Shown: positions 50,865-60,253 of the stretch, in pieces
How positions within the stretch are numbered: position 1 is the stretch's first letter
How the letters are laid out: each line of letters begins with the position of its first letter
NCBI RefSeq assembly: GCF_902652685.1
Contig: NZ_CACRUY010000010.1
Span: forward strand, 62,001 to 126,000
DNA length: 64,000 nt
DNA from: Mycobacterium sp. Marseille-P9652
Lineage (GTDB): Bacteria; Actinomycetota; Actinomycetes; Mycobacteriales; Mycobacteriaceae
Direction of reading: 5' to 3'
The notes under the pieces: model-generated
The model's database searches: none
Told to the model about the DNA's origin: nothing
The model's input: the letters and a program-made list of their open reading frames with translations, nothing else
Program-made: the position numbers and the translations under genes

Positions 50865-51947
50865 GTGACGGGTGATGGCCCCCTGGCCGGGGTGCGGGTG
50901 ATCGAACTCGGCGGCATCGGCCCGGGCCCGCACGCGGGGATGGTGCTCGCGGATCTAGGCGCGGACGTGGTGCGGGTGCGACGGCCTGGTGGCTTGACGA
51001 TGCCGCCAGAGGACCGCGACCTGCTGCACCGGGGCAAGCGGATCGTCGACCTCGACGTCAAGACCCAGCCGCAGGCGCTGCTGGAGTTGGCCGCGAAGGC
51101 CGACGTGCTGCTGGACTGCTTCCGGCCGGGCACCTGCGAGCGGCTCGGCATCGGCCCCGAACAGTGCGCGGCCGTCAACCCGCGCCTGATCTTCGCGCGG
51201 ATCACCGGCTGGGGCCAAGAGGGTCCGCTGGCGCAGACGGCGGGGCACGACATCAACTACCTGTCGCGCACCGGGGCGCTGTCGGCGCTCGGCTACGCCG
51301 ACCGGCCGCCGATGCCGCCGCTGAACCTGGTCGCCGACTTCGGCGGCGGCTCGATGCTGGTGCTGCTCGGCATCGTGACCGCGCTGTACGAGCGGGAGCG
51401 TTCGGGCCGGGGTCAGGTGATCGACGCCGCCATGGTCGACGGCGTCAGCCTGCTCGCCCAGATGATGTGGACGATGAAGGCGACGGGCGCGCTGCGCGAC
51501 CGGCGCGAGTCGTTCCTCCTCGACGGCGGCGCCCCGTTCTACCGCTGTTATGAAACGTCCGACGGCGGCTACATGGCCGTCGGCGCCATCGAGCCGCAGT
51601 TCTTCGCCGCCCTGCTGCACGGGCTGGGCCTGGCGCCCGACGAGGTGCCCAACCAACTCGACATCGGTTCCTACCCGCGGATGTACGAGCTCTTCGCCGA
51701 GCGATTCGCCGCCCGCACCCGCGACGAGTGGACACGCGTCTTCGCCGGCACCGACGCGTGCGTCACCCCGGTGCTGACGTGGGGCGAGGCGGCCACCGAC
51801 GACCACCTTCGGGGCCGTTCCACGCTGATCATCGCGCACGGCGTCGACCAGGCCGCGCCCGCGCCCCGCTTCTCCCGCACTCCGGCAGGCAAGGTCGGCA
51901 CCCCTCCCGCGGGCACCACACCGATCGCCGAAATAGGTTGGGAGTAA
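50865..51947 (+). CDS. far: Alpha-methylacyl-CoA racemase-like CoA-transferase family III protein, 360 aa
   Basis: Corresponds to Far (Rv0855) in order and sequence. CaiB/BaiF fold: [34 protein letters not shown], and [16 protein letters not shown], which carries the catalytic His and Asp-type residues of alpha-methylacyl-CoA racemases (H-D at the start). It would interconvert R and S methyl branches before beta-oxidation. GTG start at 50865, nine bases after the SRPBCC stop. Confidence 0.92.
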   Translation: MTGDGPLAGVRVIELGGIGPGPHAGMVLADLGADVVRVRRPGGLTMPPEDRDLLHRGKRIVDLDVKTQPQALLELAAKADVLLDCFRPGTCERLGIGPEQCAAVNPRLIFARITGWGQEGPLAQTAGHDINYLSRTGALSALGYADRPPMPPLNLVADFGGGSMLVLLGIVTALYERERSGRGQVIDAAMVDGVSLLAQMMWTMKATGALRDRRESFLLDGGAPFYRCYETSDGGYMAVGAIEPQFFAALLHGLGLAPDEVPNQLDIGSYPRMYELFAERFAARTRDEWTRVFAGTDACVTPVLTWGEAATDDHLRGRSTLIIAHGVDQAAPAPRFSRTPAGKVGTPPAGTTPIAEIGWE

Positions 51948-51987
51948 ACCGGTTCCGCGGATCCGGCCCCTACCGCGCGCGGTGTTG

Positions 51988-52002
51988 CTAGGTTGACCCC
52001 TA
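51988..52002 (+). promoter_or_regulatory. Leaderless-type promoter for the SRPBCC gene at 52003
   Basis: TAGGTT (51989-51994) ends eight bases before GTG 52003, with no ribosome site. Arms CTAGG (51988-51992) and CCTAG (51999-52003) flank the spacer. Confidence 0.5.
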
Positions 52003-52458
52003 GTGGCCGTAAAAGCATCACGCGAATTCGTCGTCGACGCGCCGCCAGGAGTGGTCATGGAGGCGCTGACCGACGTTGCCGTCTTGTCGGAGTGGTCGCC
52101 GCTGCACAAGCACGTCGAGGTCATCGATCGCTATCCCGACGGCCGGCCGCACCACGTCAAGGCGACTATCAAAATCCTCGGGCTCGTCGACAAGGAGATC
52201 CTCGAGTACCACTGGGGCCCAGACTGGGTCGTCTACGACGCACAGGGGACCGCCCAGCAGCACGGTCAGCATGTCGAGTACAACCTCAAACCCGAGGGGG
52301 TCGACAAGACCCGGGTCCGGTTCGACATCACCGTCGAACCCGCCGGCCCCATCCCCGCGTTCATCGTCCGGCGGTCGAGCGAGAAGGTTCTCGATGCCGC
52401 GGCCAAGGGGCTGACCGATCTCGTCTCGGGCGGCGGGGACGCGAACGCCGCGAAGTAA
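52003..52458 (+). CDS. SRPBCC (START-like) family protein, 151 aa
   Basis: Corresponds to Rv0856. Same fold as its two neighbours: SREFVVDAPPGVVMEALTDV, VLSEWSPLHKHVEVIDRYPD, LEYHWGPDWVVYDAQGTAQQ. The motif YHWGPDW is shared only with the third copy, so those two are the closer paralogues. GTG start, leaderless-type promoter. Likely a hydrophobic-ligand carrier or cyclase-like enzyme; ligand unknown. Confidence 0.9.
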   Translation: MAVKASREFVVDAPPGVVMEALTDVAVLSEWSPLHKHVEVIDRYPDGRPHHVKATIKILGLVDKEILEYHWGPDWVVYDAQGTAQQHGQHVEYNLKPEGVDKTRVRFDITVEPAGPIPAFIVRRSSEKVLDAAAKGLTDLVSGGGDANAAK

Positions 52459-52492
52459 TCGCAAAATGCCGCGTCCGAACGCGGTTCGCTGT

Positions 52493-52508
52493 TGCTAACT
52501 TGTTAGCA
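52493..52508 (+). promoter_or_regulatory. Perfect palindrome overlapping a leaderless promoter
   Basis: TGCTAAC-TT-GTTAGCA ends at the base before the GTG start of the next gene. Its centre holds TAACTT, a TANNNT -10 box placed seven bases from the start codon. A protein bound here would cover the core promoter. Confidence 0.55.
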
Positions 52509-52961
52509 GTGGCCGTGCAAGCTTCATCCGAGATTGTCATCGACGCGCCCCCGGACGTGATCATGGAGGCGCTCGCCGACATGGACGCGGTGCCGTCATG
52601 GTCGTCGGTGCACAAGCGGGTCGAAGTGGTCGACAAGCATCCGGACGGGCGACCGCACCACGTGAAGGTCACGATCTCGGTGACCGGCATCCACGACACG
52701 GAGCTGCTCGAATACCACTGGGGCCCCGACTGGATGGTGTGGGACGCCGAAAAGACCGCCCAGCAGCGCGGCCAGCACGGGGAGTACAACCTGATCCGCG
52801 AGGGGGACGAGAAGACGCGGGTCCGGTTCGCGATCACGGTCGAACCCTTCGCGCCGCTGCCCGAATTCTGGGTCAACCGGGCCCGGAAGAAGATCCTGCA
52901 CGCCGCGCTGGAGGGGCTGCGCGAGCGGGTGATGGGCACCTGGAGCGGGCCGGTCGCCTAG
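52509..52961 (+). CDS. SRPBCC (START-like) family protein, 150 aa
   Basis: Corresponds to Rv0857. SSEIVIDAPPDVIMEALADM, VPSWSSVHKRVEVVDKHPDG, LLEYHWGPDWMVWDAEKTAQ. The GTG at 52509 is selected because the promoter palindrome abuts it and the other paralogues start identically (M-A-V). The TAG stop shares CTAG with the convergent dapC stop. Confidence 0.9.
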   Translation: MAVQASSEIVIDAPPDVIMEALADMDAVPSWSSVHKRVEVVDKHPDGRPHHVKVTISVTGIHDTELLEYHWGPDWMVWDAEKTAQQRGQHGEYNLIREGDEKTRVRFAITVEPFAPLPEFWVNRARKKILHAALEGLRERVMGTWSGPVA

Positions 52962-54127
52962 CCCTTCAGCGCCGCCAGCCGCCTGATCGCCTCGTCGAGG
53001 GTGTCGTCGCGCTTGCAGAAGGTGAAGCGCACCAAGTGATTCCACGCTTTGGCGTGCGGCCCGTCCGGGTAGCAGAACGCCGACAGCGGGATGGCGGCGA
53101 CGCCCACCTGCTCCGGCAGCGCCGCGCAGAACTGCGTGCTGTCGTCGTAGCCGAGCGGACGCGGGTCGGCGCACAGGAAGTAACTGCCGTGGCTGTGGTG
53201 CACCTCGAAGCCGACCTCGGTGAGCCCGGCCGCCAGTCGGTCGCGCCGGGCCTGCAACGAGCGGCGCAGCGCCGCCACCCAGTCGTCCTCGGTGTCGAGC
53301 GCGAGCGCCACCGCGGGCTGGAACGGCGCGCCGCCGACGTAGCTCAGATACTGTTTGGCCGCGCGCACACCGGCGACGAGTTCGGCCGGGCCACAGGCCC
53401 ATCCGATCTTCCAGCCGGTGCAGTTGAACATCTTGGCCGCGCTGGAGATCGTGATCGTGCGCTCGGCCATGCCGTCGAAGCCGGCCAACGGCACGTGTTC
53501 GTGGCCCTCGTAGATGAGGTGCTCGTACACCTCGTCGGTGATGACCAGCAGGTCGGCCGCCACCGCGACCTCGGCGATGGCCGCCAGCTCCGCCTTGCTC
53601 AGCACGGTGCCGGTCGGGTTGTGCGGCGAGTTGACGATCAGCGCGCGCGTGCGCGGGGTGACCGCCCGCCGCAGGGCATCGAGGTCCAGCGCGAAGCTGC
53701 GGCCGTCGGGGACCAGCGGCACGGTCACCCGTCGCGCGCCGGCCATCTCGACCACCGGCGAGTAGGAGTCGTAGAAGGGCTCGATCAGGATCACCTCGGA
53801 GCCCGGCTCGACCAGGCCGATGACCGCCGCCGCGATCGCCTCGGTGGCGCCGACCGTCACCATCACCTCCCGGTCGGGGTCGTACTCGATCCCGAAGTGC
53901 CGCCGGCGCTGCGCCGCGACGGCCTCCCGCAGCGCCGCCACCCCGATCCCCGGCGGGTACTGGTTGAAGCCCGCCGCGATGGCGTCCTGGGCGGCCCGCA
54001 GCATCGCCGGCGGCCCGTCCTCGTCGGGGAAGCCCTGACCCAGGTTCACGGCGCCGATCCGGGAGGCCAGCGCCGACATCTCGGCGAACACGGTGGTCGC
54101 GTACGGCCGCAGTCTCGACACCGTCAT
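52958..54127 (-). CDS. dapC: Class I/II aminotransferase, N-succinyldiaminopimelate aminotransferase DapC, 389 aa
   Basis: PLP fold-type I enzyme: GQGFPDEDGPPAMLRAAQDA, NQYPPGIGVAALREAVA, NSPHNPTGTVLSKAELAAIA and the PLP lysine in SSAAKMFNCTGWKIGW (Lys232). Position matches Rv0858c, assigned to lysine/diaminopimelate biosynthesis. The ATG at 54127 follows TACGCT by eight bases on the minus strand, a leaderless-type promoter. Specificity for succinyl-DAP rests on the orthologue, not on visible residues. Confidence 0.93.
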   Translation of the reverse strand: MTVSRLRPYATTVFAEMSALASRIGAVNLGQGFPDEDGPPAMLRAAQDAIAAGFNQYPPGIGVAALREAVAAQRRRHFGIEYDPDREVMVTVGATEAIAAAVIGLVEPGSEVILIEPFYDSYSPVVEMAGARRVTVPLVPDGRSFALDLDALRRAVTPRTRALIVNSPHNPTGTVLSKAELAAIAEVAVAADLLVITDEVYEHLIYEGHEHVPLAGFDGMAERTITISSAAKMFNCTGWKIGWACGPAELVAGVRAAKQYLSYVGGAPFQPAVALALDTEDDWVAALRRSLQARRDRLAAGLTEVGFEVHHSHGSYFLCADPRPLGYDDSTQFCAALPEQVGVAAIPLSAFCYPDGPHAKAWNHLVRFTFCKRDDTLDEAIRRLAALKG

Positions 54128-54160
54128 GGTGGTCGAGCGTAACTTCGCCGCGCCCTGTGC

Positions 54161-54221
54161 GAGCGTCACGCCAGCGTGACGCTCGGCGTCGATGGCCACG
54201 CCAGCGTGACGCTCGGCGTCG
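54161..54221. repeat. Paired palindromic repeats, 30-base period
   Basis: GAGCGTCACGC-CA-GCGTGACGCTC at 54161-54184 is a perfect dyad. A 25-base segment starting CACGCCAGCGTG is repeated exactly at 54167-54191 and 54197-54221. Same unit and same period as at 18510-18563, but here between divergent genes, so it is not simply a terminator. Confidence 0.7.
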
Positions 54222-54239
54222 TGACCCTGCGCTGGTTGC

Positions 54240-54255
54240 CCAACCAACAGGTTGG
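54240..54255. promoter_or_regulatory. Palindrome CCAACC-AACA-GGTTGG upstream of fadA
   Basis: Six-base perfect arms with a four-base centre lie 81 bases upstream of fadA. A fatty-acid responsive regulator site is possible; no regulator is encoded nearby. Confidence 0.4.
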
Positions 54256-54336
54256 CCGGGCCCCCTGTTAGGGTGCTCTTACTGGGCCTAATGTCTAGGA
54301 CGGATCAGATCCCCCATTTGCGAACAGGAAGTTGTC

Positions 54337-55548
<1,212 letters not shown>

Positions 55549-55552
55549 GACC

Positions 55553-57688
55553 ATGGCAGAGAACACGATTCAGTGGGAAAAGGACGCCGACGGCATCGTC
55601 ACCCTGACGCTGGACGACCCGACCGGGTCGGCCAACGTCATGAACGAGAACTACATCGAGTCGATGCACAATGCCGTGGAACGCCTTGTCGCCGAGAAGG
55701 ACTCGATCACCGGCGTAGTGATCACCAGCGCGAAGAAGACCTTCTTCGCCGGCGGTGACGTCAAGAGCATGATCAAGATCGGGCCGGAGAACGCCGGAGA
55801 GGCGTTCGACCTCGTCGAGGGCGTCAAGAAGGACCTGCGCGCGTTGGAGACCCTCGGCGTGCCGGTCGTGGCCGCCATCAATGGCGCCGCGCTCGGCGGC
55901 GGCCTGGAGATCGCGCTGGCGTGCCACCACCGCATCGCCGCCGACGTGAAAGGCCTCGTGGTCGGCTTTCCGGAGGTGACCCTGGGCCTGCTACCCGGAG
56001 CCGGCGGTGTCACCCGCACGGTGCGGATGATGGGCATTCAGAACGCGTTCATGAACGTGCTGAGTCAGGGGACCCGCTTCAAGCCGGCCGCGGCCAAGGA
56101 CAACGGCCTGGTCGACGAGATCGTTTCCAGCGTCGAGGAACTGGTGCCGGCCGCGAAGGCGTGGATCAAGACCAACCCCGAGGCGCACACCCAGCCCTGG
56201 GACGTCAAGGGCTACAAGATCCCCGGCGGCACCCCGAGCAGCCCGGCGTTGGCGGCGATCCTGCCGTCGTTCCCGTCGCTGCTGCGCAAGCAGCTCAAGG
56301 GTGCGCCGATGCCGGCGCCGCGGGCCATCATGGCCGCCGCCGTCGAGGGCGCGCAGGTGGACTTCGACACCGCCACCCGCATCGAGAGCCGCTATTTCAC
56401 CGAGCTCGTCACCGGCCCGATCGCCAAGAACATGATCCAGGCGTTCTTCTTCGACCTGCAGACCATCAACGGCGGTGGCTCGCGGCCCGACGGCATCGGC
56501 AAGACCCCGATCAACAAGATCGGCGTGCTCGGTGCCGGGATGATGGGCGCCGGCATCGCCTACGTCTCGGCCAAGGCCGGCTTCGATGTGGTGCTCAAGG
56601 ACGTCAGCATCGAGGCCGCGCAAAAGGGCAAGGGCTACTCCGAGAAGCTGGAAGCCAAGGCGCTGGAGCGGGGCAAGACGAGCAAGGAGAAATCCGACGC
56701 GCTGCTGGCCCGCATCACCCCGACCGCCGACCCCGCCGACTTCAAGGGTGTGGACTTCGTGATCGAGGCGGTGTTCGAGAACCAGGACCTCAAGCACAAG
56801 GTCTTCCAGGAGATCGAGGACATCGTGGAGCCCAACGCGCTGCTCGGGTCCAACACCTCCACGCTGCCGATCACCGGCCTGGCCACCGGCGTCAAGCGGC
56901 AAGAGGACTTCATCGGGATCCACTTCTTCTCGCCGGTCGACAAGATGCCGCTGGTCGAAATCATTAAGGGCGAGAAGACATCCGACGAGGCGCTGGCCCG
57001 CGTCTTCGACTACACGCTGGCTATCGGCAAGACCCCGATCGTGGTCAACGACAGCCGCGGCTTCTACACGTCCCGCGTGATCGGCACCTTCGTCAACGAG
57101 GCGCTCGCGATGCTGGGCGAAGGCGTCGAGCCGGCGAGCATCGAGCACGCCGGTTCGCAGGCCGGGTACCCGGCGCCCCCGCTGCAGCTGTCCGACGAGC
57201 TCAACCTCGAGCTGATGCACAAGATCGCACTCGCCACCCGCAAGGGTGTCGAGGACGCCGGCGGCACCTACGAGCCGCACCCGGCCGAGGCCGTCGTCGA
57301 GAAGATGATCGAGATCGGGCGCTCGGGCCGGCTGAAGGGAGCCGGCTTCTACGAGTACGTCGACGGCAAGCGCACCGGGTTGTGGCCGGGCCTGCGGGAG
57401 ACGTTCAAGTCCGGCACCTCGCAGCCGCCGCTGCAGGACATGATCGACCGGATGCTGTTTGCCGAGGCGCTCGAGACCCAGAAGTGCCTCGACGAGGGCG
57501 TCATCACCTCGACCGCGGACGCCAACATCGGCTCCATCATGGGCATCGGCTTCCCGCCGTGGACCGGTGGCGCCGCGCAGCTCATCGTCGGCTACCCGCA
57601 CGGCGGCAAGGCCGGGTTCGTGGCCCGGGCCCGCGAGCTGGCCGAGAAGTACGGCGAGCGTTTCCAACCGCCGAAGTCGCTGACATAG
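55553..57688 (+). CDS. fadB: Fatty acid oxidation complex alpha subunit FadB, 711 aa
   Basis: Multifunctional enzyme. The enoyl-CoA hydratase domain (about residues 1-190) has GGDVKSMIKIG and AALGGGLEIALACHHR. The 3-hydroxyacyl-CoA dehydrogenase domain starts at about residue 322 with IGVLGAGMMGAGIAYVSAK and continues GIHFFSPVDKMPLVEII with the catalytic His. The ATG at 55553 starts MAENTIQWEKDADG. With FadA it forms the soluble beta-oxidation complex. A strong terminator follows. Orthologous position to Rv0860. Confidence 0.96.
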   Translation: MAENTIQWEKDADGIVTLTLDDPTGSANVMNENYIESMHNAVERLVAEKDSITGVVITSAKKTFFAGGDVKSMIKIGPENAGEAFDLVEGVKKDLRALETLGVPVVAAINGAALGGGLEIALACHHRIAADVKGLVVGFPEVTLGLLPGAGGVTRTVRMMGIQNAFMNVLSQGTRFKPAAAKDNGLVDEIVSSVEELVPAAKAWIKTNPEAHTQPWDVKGYKIPGGTPSSPALAAILPSFPSLLRKQLKGAPMPAPRAIMAAAVEGAQVDFDTATRIESRYFTELVTGPIAKNMIQAFFFDLQTINGGGSRPDGIGKTPINKIGVLGAGMMGAGIAYVSAKAGFDVVLKDVSIEAAQKGKGYSEKLEAKALERGKTSKEKSDALLARITPTADPADFKGVDFVIEAVFENQDLKHKVFQEIEDIVEPNALLGSNTSTLPITGLATGVKRQEDFIGIHFFSPVDKMPLVEIIKGEKTSDEALARVFDYTLAIGKTPIVVNDSRGFYTSRVIGTFVNEALAMLGEGVEPASIEHAGSQAGYPAPPLQLSDELNLELMHKIALATRKGVEDAGGTYEPHPAEAVVEKMIEIGRSGRLKGAGFYEYVDGKRTGLWPGLRETFKSGTSQPPLQDMIDRMLFAEALETQKCLDEGVITSTADANIGSIMGIGFPPWTGGAAQLIVGYPHGGKAGFVARARELAEKYGERFQPPKSLT

Positions 57689-57702
57689 GTTCCGAGTAGG
57701 CG

Positions 57703-57735
57703 AAAGCCCCCGAACACGTTGTGTTCGGGGGCTTT
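57703..57735. terminator. Intrinsic terminator, bidirectional
   Basis: A perfect 15-base-pair stem (arms 57703-57717 and 57721-57735; left arm AAAGCCCCCGAACAC) with a three-base loop GTT, and T or A runs on both sides. It lies between convergent fadB and the LLM gene. This is the clearest intrinsic terminator in the window. Confidence 0.9.
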
Positions 57736-57764
57736 TGCTCGCATCGAGATATAACTGGCTCGCG

Positions 57765-58625
57765 TCAGCCGATGGCGGCCGCGATGCGGCGCCACTGCTC
57801 GCGCGGGAATTCCCTCGGGTCTTCCGTGAGCACCTGCACGCAGACATGGTCGGCGCCGGCCGCGTGGTGCTCGGCGACCCTGGCCAGGACGGTCTCCTCG
57901 TCGCCCCAGGCGATGATCGCGTCGACGAGCCGATCGCTCACCTGCGACAGGTCTTCTTCCGAAAACCCACTGCGCAGTAGGTTGTTCGCGTAGTTCGGCA
58001 GTCCCAGGTATCCCCTGAGGAAGGCGCGCCCGACGCGGCGCGCCTCGTCCGCGTCCTCGGTGAGGACGACGCCCTGTTCCGGCAGCAGCAGCGGTCCCTC
58101 GCCCAGCACCGAACGGGCGAAGGCGGTGTGGTCGGGGCTCACCAGGTAGGGGTGCGCGCCGCGTCCGCGCTCGGCGGACAGCTCGAGCATCTTCGGGCCG
58201 AGTGCGGCGAGAACCCGTTGATCGACCGGAACCGGACGCTGGGCCTCGTCCAGCCCGTCGAGGAACGATGCGGTGGCGGCGAGCGGCTTGCGGTAGCGCC
58301 CAGGCTCTTTGGCGTCGATCAGGGGCGCGTGGCTCACCCCGATTCCCAGGAGGAAGCGGTCACCGTGCTCTTCGGTGAGCGCGGCGAGAGAGTCGGCGAC
58401 GTCACCGGCCTCGTGCATCCACAGGTTGAGGATCCCGGTGGCGATCACCGTGCGCTTGGTCGCCGCGAGCAGCCGCTCCACCGCGCCCAGTACGGAGCCG
58501 CTGACGTCGGGTATCCACAGCGCCGTGAAACCCAGGTCGTCCAGTTCCGCTGCGGCTTCGGCGGATTCGGCTGGGTCGCCGTAGTGCAGTTGGCTGCTCC
58601 AAATGCCGACACCGGTCAGATCCAT
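57765..58625 (-). CDS. LLM-class F420-dependent oxidoreductase, TIGR03620-like, 286 aa
   Basis: Luciferase-like TIM-barrel: GVGIWSSQLHYGDPAESAEA, LDDLGFTALWIPDVSG, LLGIGVSHAPLIDAKE and a C-terminal VQVLTEDPREFPREQWR. The family uses F420 in mycobacteria. The ATG at 58625 is preceded by GAGAGGA at proper distance; a TTG at 58634 is possible. It overlaps or abuts the FAD-dependent oxidoreductase gene, suggesting one transcript. Substrate unknown. Confidence 0.9.
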   Translation of the reverse strand: MDLTGVGIWSSQLHYGDPAESAEAAAELDDLGFTALWIPDVSGSVLGAVERLLAATKRTVIATGILNLWMHEAGDVADSLAALTEEHGDRFLLGIGVSHAPLIDAKEPGRYRKPLAATASFLDGLDEAQRPVPVDQRVLAALGPKMLELSAERGRGAHPYLVSPDHTAFARSVLGEGPLLLPEQGVVLTEDADEARRVGRAFLRGYLGLPNYANNLLRSGFSEEDLSQVSDRLVDAIIAWGDEETVLARVAEHHAAGADHVCVQVLTEDPREFPREQWRRIAAAIG

Positions 58626-58630
58626 GCGGG

Positions 58631-59863
58631 TCAATCCTCTCGTGACTTGAGCGCTTGAGCGTCGATCGCGTCGTAGTCGGGCACGTGCATCGAGTCGTGC
58701 ATCCGCACCCCCTTGGCGTTCATCCGCGCCAAGCCGCGGGAAAGGGGAGCCGGCATGCGGGAGACCAACGCGGCCCCGCGGGTCAGCGCCCAGACGCCGG
58801 CGCGCGAGCCCGGAATGATCGTGCGGGCAGCGTTCCTGGCGAAGCCCCGGCTGAGGTGCACCGGTTCGCGCATCGCCAGCTCGTAGGCCGCGAACGCCGC
58901 CAGGTGGTCACCGCCGGCCCGAGCCAGTTCGCCCGCCAGCACGTAGGCGCCGAGGACCGCGAGGCTGGTGCTGCCGCCGACGGCGGGGCCGGGGCAGTAC
59001 GCGGCGTCGCCGACCAGCGTGACGCGCCGGCGCGACCACCGGTCCAGGCGCAGCTGCGTGATCGCGTCGAAGTAGAACGCCGGTGTCCGGTCGATCTCCT
59101 CCAGCCAGCGGTCCACCGTGGCGTCCATGCCGGCGAAGGCTTCGTGGAGTAACGCCTTCTGCCGCACCGTATCCCGATGGTCGTAGTCGAGTTCGTCTCC
59201 GCTGCGAAACAGGAAGACGGCGCGGGCGTCGTCCAGATGGGCCGCGGTGTAGATGGCTGCGACACGGCCGACGCCGACGTAGCCGACCATCGCGGGGCCG
59301 TCCGCCAGCGCCTTCGGCGTGGACACCACCGCCAGATATCCGCCGAGGAATCGGGTCATCCCGGATTCGTCGCCGAAGGTGAGGCGCCGGACGTTGGAGT
59401 GCAGTCCGTCGGCGCCCACGATGACGTCGAACCGCCGCGCGGGCGCATGCTCGAACGTCACCTCGCCGTCGATGTCGATGCCGGTGATCGAGTCGCCGAA
59501 GACGTATTCGGCGTCGTCCCGGGAAGCGGAGTAGTAGATCTCGCCGAGGTCGTCGCGCATGATCTCCACGTGCCGGTCCGACGCGGCGCCGATGATCTTG
59601 GTGAGGTCGATGTCGGTGGGTGCGGCGTGGCCTTCGCGGTACATCGTCAGCCGGGTGGTGCCGGTGGCGCGCGCCTCGATGCGCGGCAAGACGCCCATCT
59701 TCTCCGAGATTTCCATCGCTGGCCGGAAGAGGTCGACGGCGTGGCCGCCGGCCTTGCGCAGCGACGGCGCGCGTTCGACAACGGTGACGTCGAAGCCGTG
59801 CCGCGCCAGCCAGTACGCCAGCACTGGCCCGGCGATGCTGGCGCCCGACACGAGTACTCGCAT
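58631..59863 (-). CDS. FAD-dependent monooxygenase/oxidoreductase, 410 aa
   Basis: Class A flavoprotein monooxygenase type: N-terminal G-x-S-x-x-G motif in VLVSGASIAGPVLAYWLARH, ERAPSLRKAGGHAVDLF, VIVGADGLHSNVRRL (D-G motif) and the second FAD motif LVGDAAYCPGPAVGGSTSLA. It hydroxylates aromatic or polyketide-like compounds in related enzymes. CGGAG precedes the ATG at 59863. First gene of the two-gene minus-strand unit with the LLM protein. Confidence 0.92.
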   Translation of the reverse strand: MRVLVSGASIAGPVLAYWLARHGFDVTVVERAPSLRKAGGHAVDLFRPAMEISEKMGVLPRIEARATGTTRLTMYREGHAAPTDIDLTKIIGAASDRHVEIMRDDLGEIYYSASRDDAEYVFGDSITGIDIDGEVTFEHAPARRFDVIVGADGLHSNVRRLTFGDESGMTRFLGGYLAVVSTPKALADGPAMVGYVGVGRVAAIYTAAHLDDARAVFLFRSGDELDYDHRDTVRQKALLHEAFAGMDATVDRWLEEIDRTPAFYFDAITQLRLDRWSRRRVTLVGDAAYCPGPAVGGSTSLAVLGAYVLAGELARAGGDHLAAFAAYELAMREPVHLSRGFARNAARTIIPGSRAGVWALTRGAALVSRMPAPLSRGLARMNAKGVRMHDSMHVPDYDAIDAQALKSRED

Positions 59864-59927
59864 GGCGACTCCGTCCCGCGGCTGACTTGGGGCCCGTTCA
59901 GCCTATGTCGCCCATAGCGCTATGCGA

Positions 59928-60182
59928 TCACGCGGTGCTTTGGTCCTGGGCGTTCTGCGTGAAGACGTCGCCGGGGGTCTGTCCGTTGTCGTTGACGAAC
60001 GTGTCGTCGCCGTCGGCGGTGACGCTGACGCTGACGGCATTGTGCGGCGCGGGTTGCGCCGCGCTCATCAGCGCGACGGTTGCGGCGATGGTCGCAGCGG
60101 CGAAGATCAACGGCGGCACAACGGCGCTTCTGCGCGCCCGGTCGGCTCGACTGATTGGTTGCCCGATGTTTGCCATGCGCAT
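59928..60182 (-). CDS. Small single-pass membrane or exported protein, 84 aa
   Basis: One hydrophobic segment (AVVPPLIFAAATIAATVALMSA) after a basic N-terminus, then an acidic, Asp/Asn/Thr-rich outer part ending GDVFTQNAQDQSTA. Starts at ATG 60182 or ATG 60176; no ribosome site is convincing. No recognised domain. It is divergent from the LLM gene at 60254 and may be a small envelope protein. Confidence 0.6.
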   Translation of the reverse strand: MRMANIGQPISRADRARRSAVVPPLIFAAATIAATVALMSAAQPAPHNAVSVSVTADGDDTFVNDNGQTPGDVFTQNAQDQSTA

Positions 60183-60240
60183 TTTTTACAGCGGCGGTTT
60201 CGAGGGTGGCTGAGCCTGAGCTTTCAATTCGCTATGAGGC

Positions 60241-60253
60241 TAGAGTCACCGCT
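60241..60253 (+). promoter_or_regulatory. Leaderless-type -10 element for the LLM gene at 60254
   Basis: TAGAGT (60241-60246) ends seven bases before ATG 60254 and no ribosome site is present, the mycobacterial leaderless pattern. Confidence 0.55.
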
